NCBI GenBank assembly: GCA_023525715.1
Contig: CM042012.1
Location: 36,132,651 to 36,196,650 of the forward strand
Length of the DNA: 64,000 nt
Direction of reading: 5' to 3'
DNA from: Cichorium intybus
Lineage: Eukaryota; Streptophyta; Magnoliopsida; Asterales; Asteraceae
The stretch's first letter is position 1, and each line of letters starts with the position of its first letter. The notes under the pieces were generated by a model. That model did no database searches. It was not told where the DNA came from and worked only from the letters and a program-made list of their open reading frames with translations. A program made the translations under genes and the position numbers. Positions 61,669 to 64,000 of this stretch are shown one piece after another.

Positions 61669-62965
61669 GGGCAATTGTCATAAAAGCACTAACATTTATC
61701 AAAAATGTGTGGAATTACCCTTTAATGTAAATTTTGTGTGGTAAAACCTAGGATTTGGATTAAATTGTGCAATTTAGGCATTTAGAAGGTAATACCCTCA
61801 ATAGCCGGTTATCTCCCTCAGTTCTCCTTCTTCACGTGATCTCGAATTTCAAAAAACCCAAAAAATCTTCAGTATAGAGCTGTGGAGGGTGAATGGATCC
61901 ACACGAATGTATGATTTGAAGTGGGAGGCAGGGGCGGAGATAAGAGAGACGAGAGCAGAAAGAGTCAGCGGGTTGAAAAGGGGAATTCGAGAGGTTAATG
62001 GGTTGATTTGCGATGGTGGAGAGAGAGTGTGTGGTGCTGCAATTGGTGACGGTGGTGGGGTGGAGGGAGAGTGAAAGGGAAGTGGTGGTGGGGTCGTAAT
62101 GGATGACGGAAAACCGGTGGTTGTTGATGGATATGGTGGCGGGGAGTGGCGGAGGAGAGCACTGGATTTGGAAAGAAGGGTGGCCGCAGCCGATGGAGTG
62201 GGAGAAGGGGAATGGCGGAGGAGTGGTGGTGAATGGTGAGCAAGAAGGAGACTTTCCGCACTTCCGCAGGATACGGTGGCGAAAACGAAGATGAGAGGTG
62301 TGATTAGGCGGAGGAGCGGTGTGATTAAGGCATCGTTTACATAGACCAATCTTGCATCTTCAACAGTAAGTAATCTCTCTATGGGACATGCTAAACCCTT
62401 CTGGATCAGAAGCACCTCCTCGAGATCCATGTGACAGTCTCTTTGATCCCAAATTGACGAAACCAAGTTCTTGGACTGAGTTCGCTCTCCAACTTTTGGA
62501 CTGAATATCTCCTTGGTAAGATGAATTTGGCGATTATTGTTGGGAGTTAAAATTGACAATATGGGAATCATCTAAATTCATACCAAATTTAGATGATGGA
62601 AAGTCAAGAGGTTGATCAGAAGGGGTTGGTTTGTGGCAATGATATGAACATCATAAGCGCCTCTGTGTTTATGTTTCTCTTTAGATTGCGCACCTCATTA
62701 GCAATTCAATCTAGTCATTATCAATTGTATTGCTAGTTACAGCCATTAAAGTTGCTTATGAAGACCGGAGGCGACACAGGTCAGATCAAATCGAACCGGG
62801 AATGGAGGTTGGGGGAAAAGAATAACCTGCTGGTGACCTGTTAACCTGCTAAATGCCATAAATACACAAATTAACCCAAATGCTAGGCTTTAATGAACAC
62901 AAATTACATTAGAGGGTAATTCCGCACATTTTTTGCAAATGTTAGGGCTTTTATGACAATTGCCC
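61669..62965. mobile_element. MULE, 1.3 kb, with GC-rich cargo (Pack-MULE candidate)
   Basis: Terminal inverted repeats of at least 90 bp start GGGCAATTGTCATAAAAGC on both sides, then CTAACATTT, AATGTG-GGAATTACCCT and so on. A perfect 9-bp duplication TTGCAATAA (61660-61668, 62966-62974) flanks it, the Mutator hallmark. The core (about 61880-62340) is much richer in G/C than its surroundings and contains no transposase. That is the usual look of a captured gene fragment. Confidence 0.9.
61849..62571 (-). CDS. Unrecognised 240-codon open frame inside the MULE
   Basis: The longest frame in the MULE core, reading MIPILSILTPNN... with CHMDLEEVLLIQKGLACPIE in the first third and a Pro/Ser/His-rich low-complexity second half. 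No domain is recognised, and the low-complexity part may simply be the antisense of a Gly/Arg-rich sequence: the plus strand reads GEWRRRALDLERRVAAADGV. It may be a captured exon piece or chance. No function is proposed. Confidence 0.2.
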   Translation of the reverse strand: MIPILSILTPNNNRQIHLTKEIFSPKVGERTQSKNLVSSIWDQRDCHMDLEEVLLIQKGLACPIERLLTVEDARLVYVNDALITPLLRLITPLIFVFATVSCGSAESLLLAHHSPPLLRHSPSPTPSAAATLLSKSSALLRHSPPPYPSTTTGFPSSITTPPPLPFHSPSTPPPSPIAAPHTLSPPSQINPLTSRIPLFNPLTLSALVSLISAPASHFKSYIRVDPFTLHSSILKIFWVF

Positions 62966-62974
62966 TTGCAATAA

Positions 62975-64000
62975 TGATTTACCTGGAAACTTGTGTTAAA
63001 AAGATTAATTTAAATATTAATCTTTTCTGCAGCCTAAACTTGAAAATAATTGGTTCTTTGTTGTTATTCATTTATGTTGGTTTTGTGCAGCATTTATGTT
63101 AAAATGGGTGGAAAGTGACAAGCTGTGAAAGAAGTGGACTGGGGCTCACATTTTTGGAAAAGAGAAGGTGAAGTGCACGTGGGTTTCCTCTCCTGAACCA
63201 ATCAAAATCAGACCTGGAGTATACATTGTAGATCTCTCTGTCAATTGGAGAATAACACGAAAAAAAGGAATTTTAGGGTTAACTCTCTTTCTCTCTCAAA
63301 CCTGCTTGCAGCCGACTCTCGTTTCAGTTCTCTGATTTTATGCTTTAGTGAGAAAAGCTTCTGTATCTTCTTGTTCATATATTTTTTCAGAGATTTGTTC
63401 TTTAGATTTGTCAACTATGCGTGAGTGTTGTTTTAGATAGGTTAGATTCTTTTGTATAGGACTAGAGTGAGGTTTAAGTTTTAGATAGGTTAGATTCTTT
63501 TGTATAGGACTAGAGTGAGGTTTAAACTTGTAAAAGTAATTGTGAACTGATTCTTAATCTAAACAAGAATTGTTCAGAGTTATGAATTTCTTCAACTTGT
63601 TATATTCCATAAACACATTATATCAACATATATCAATACCGTTAAAATATATCTATATGGTTATACCCGCTCCTTGTGGTGATAAATATTTTGTTTTTAG
63701 AAATAATATTTTTGGATTAAGCTTAAGAAAAGTTACAAATACAACGAACATTTTTGAGGTTTGCTTAAATGGGTGTAACGTTGTTTTTGACTATTTTAAC
63801 TTTTGGGTTTTTTTTTATAAATATCAGAATTATTAATCTTCAATCAATGGTCAATATAAATAAATCTAGATATAAATGTTAATAAAAACTTGAAAGTCAT
63901 ATCGATTCCAATCACCTAAAATTCTCGTCTTAGACAAAAGTCAATTTTACCTTTTATTAGAATGTGCTTTTTATGTTATTCGATTTTAGCTGGTTATATA
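62975..64000 (+). promoter_or_regulatory. Possible promoter/5' leader of a gene beyond the window
   Basis: A G-box (CACGTG, 63176-63181), a TAGGGTTAAC motif near 63275, a CT-rich stretch (CTCTCTTTCTCTCTC) near 63285, and then intron-like T-rich sequence follow each other as in many plant 5' ends. No coding exon is found before the edge: an 88-codon open frame at 63570-63836 shows no motif. The orientation is a guess. Confidence 0.3.
63431..63525. repeat. 48-bp direct tandem duplication
   Basis: Two copies starting TTTTAGATAGGTTAGATTCT at 63431 and 63479, essentially identical over 46-47 bases, which suggests a recent event. Confidence 0.9.

Overview
The window is nuclear DNA of a flowering plant, most likely a eudicot. 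It has plant-type GT-AG introns, plant Ty1/copia and Ty3/gypsy elements primed from initiator tRNA-Met, hAT, MULE and PIF/Harbinger DNA transposons, and three intron-containing plant genes. The repeat families remind me of Asteraceae such as lettuce, but that is an impression from memory. No bacterial, CRISPR or organellar features were seen.

Layout. (1) 1-7.9 kb: two small hAT-type elements with perfect 8-bp target duplications (144-734, 2812-3120), a decayed gypsy-type LTR (about 760-2632), and a degenerate PIF/Harbinger transposon with both its genes (5236-7930). (2) 7.9-39.3 kb: one nested retrotransposon stack. A copia element (Copia A, 7936-39252, duplication GTTAT) landed in the 3' end of the Harbinger transposase. 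Its gag was hit by a gypsy element (10524-26646, duplication ACACT). That gypsy was hit in its integrase region by a pol-less LTR element (15376-22922) carrying an antisense, intron-retaining RWP-RK (RKD-like) gene copy. Copia A's reverse transcriptase was separately hit by a related copia (Copia B, 29231-36725, duplication GAAAG). (3) 39.3-42.1 kb: a MULE-type and two Tourist-type MITEs. (4) 42.7-51.3 kb: a gene island with an intact 9-exon ABCB transporter (+), a 6-exon HP30/Tim17-family import protein (-), and a 3-exon membrane-anchored thaumatin-like protein (-). (5) 51.7-57.1 kb: a fold-back MULE containing a full-length but mutated hAT transposon with a 133-bp (AT)n tract. (6) 57.2-64 kb: a copia gag relic holding a small hAT element and a solo gypsy LTR, a further hAT end with an (AT)n tract, a 1.3-kb MULE with GC-rich cargo and a perfect 9-bp duplication, and what may be the promoter side of a gene beyond the window.

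The two most unusual observations are linked to the nest. First, the gypsy element's 5' LTR is replaced by a 164-bp-arm palindrome of its own U5 end, so that both outer ends are U5-type and yet sit in a perfect target duplication. Second, a retroelement without its own pol carries a three-exon RWP-RK transcription factor gene in antisense orientation with introns preserved. The three cellular genes do not form a pathway: the ABCB pump acts at a membrane, HP30 acts in organelle envelope import, and the thaumatin-like protein acts at the cell surface.
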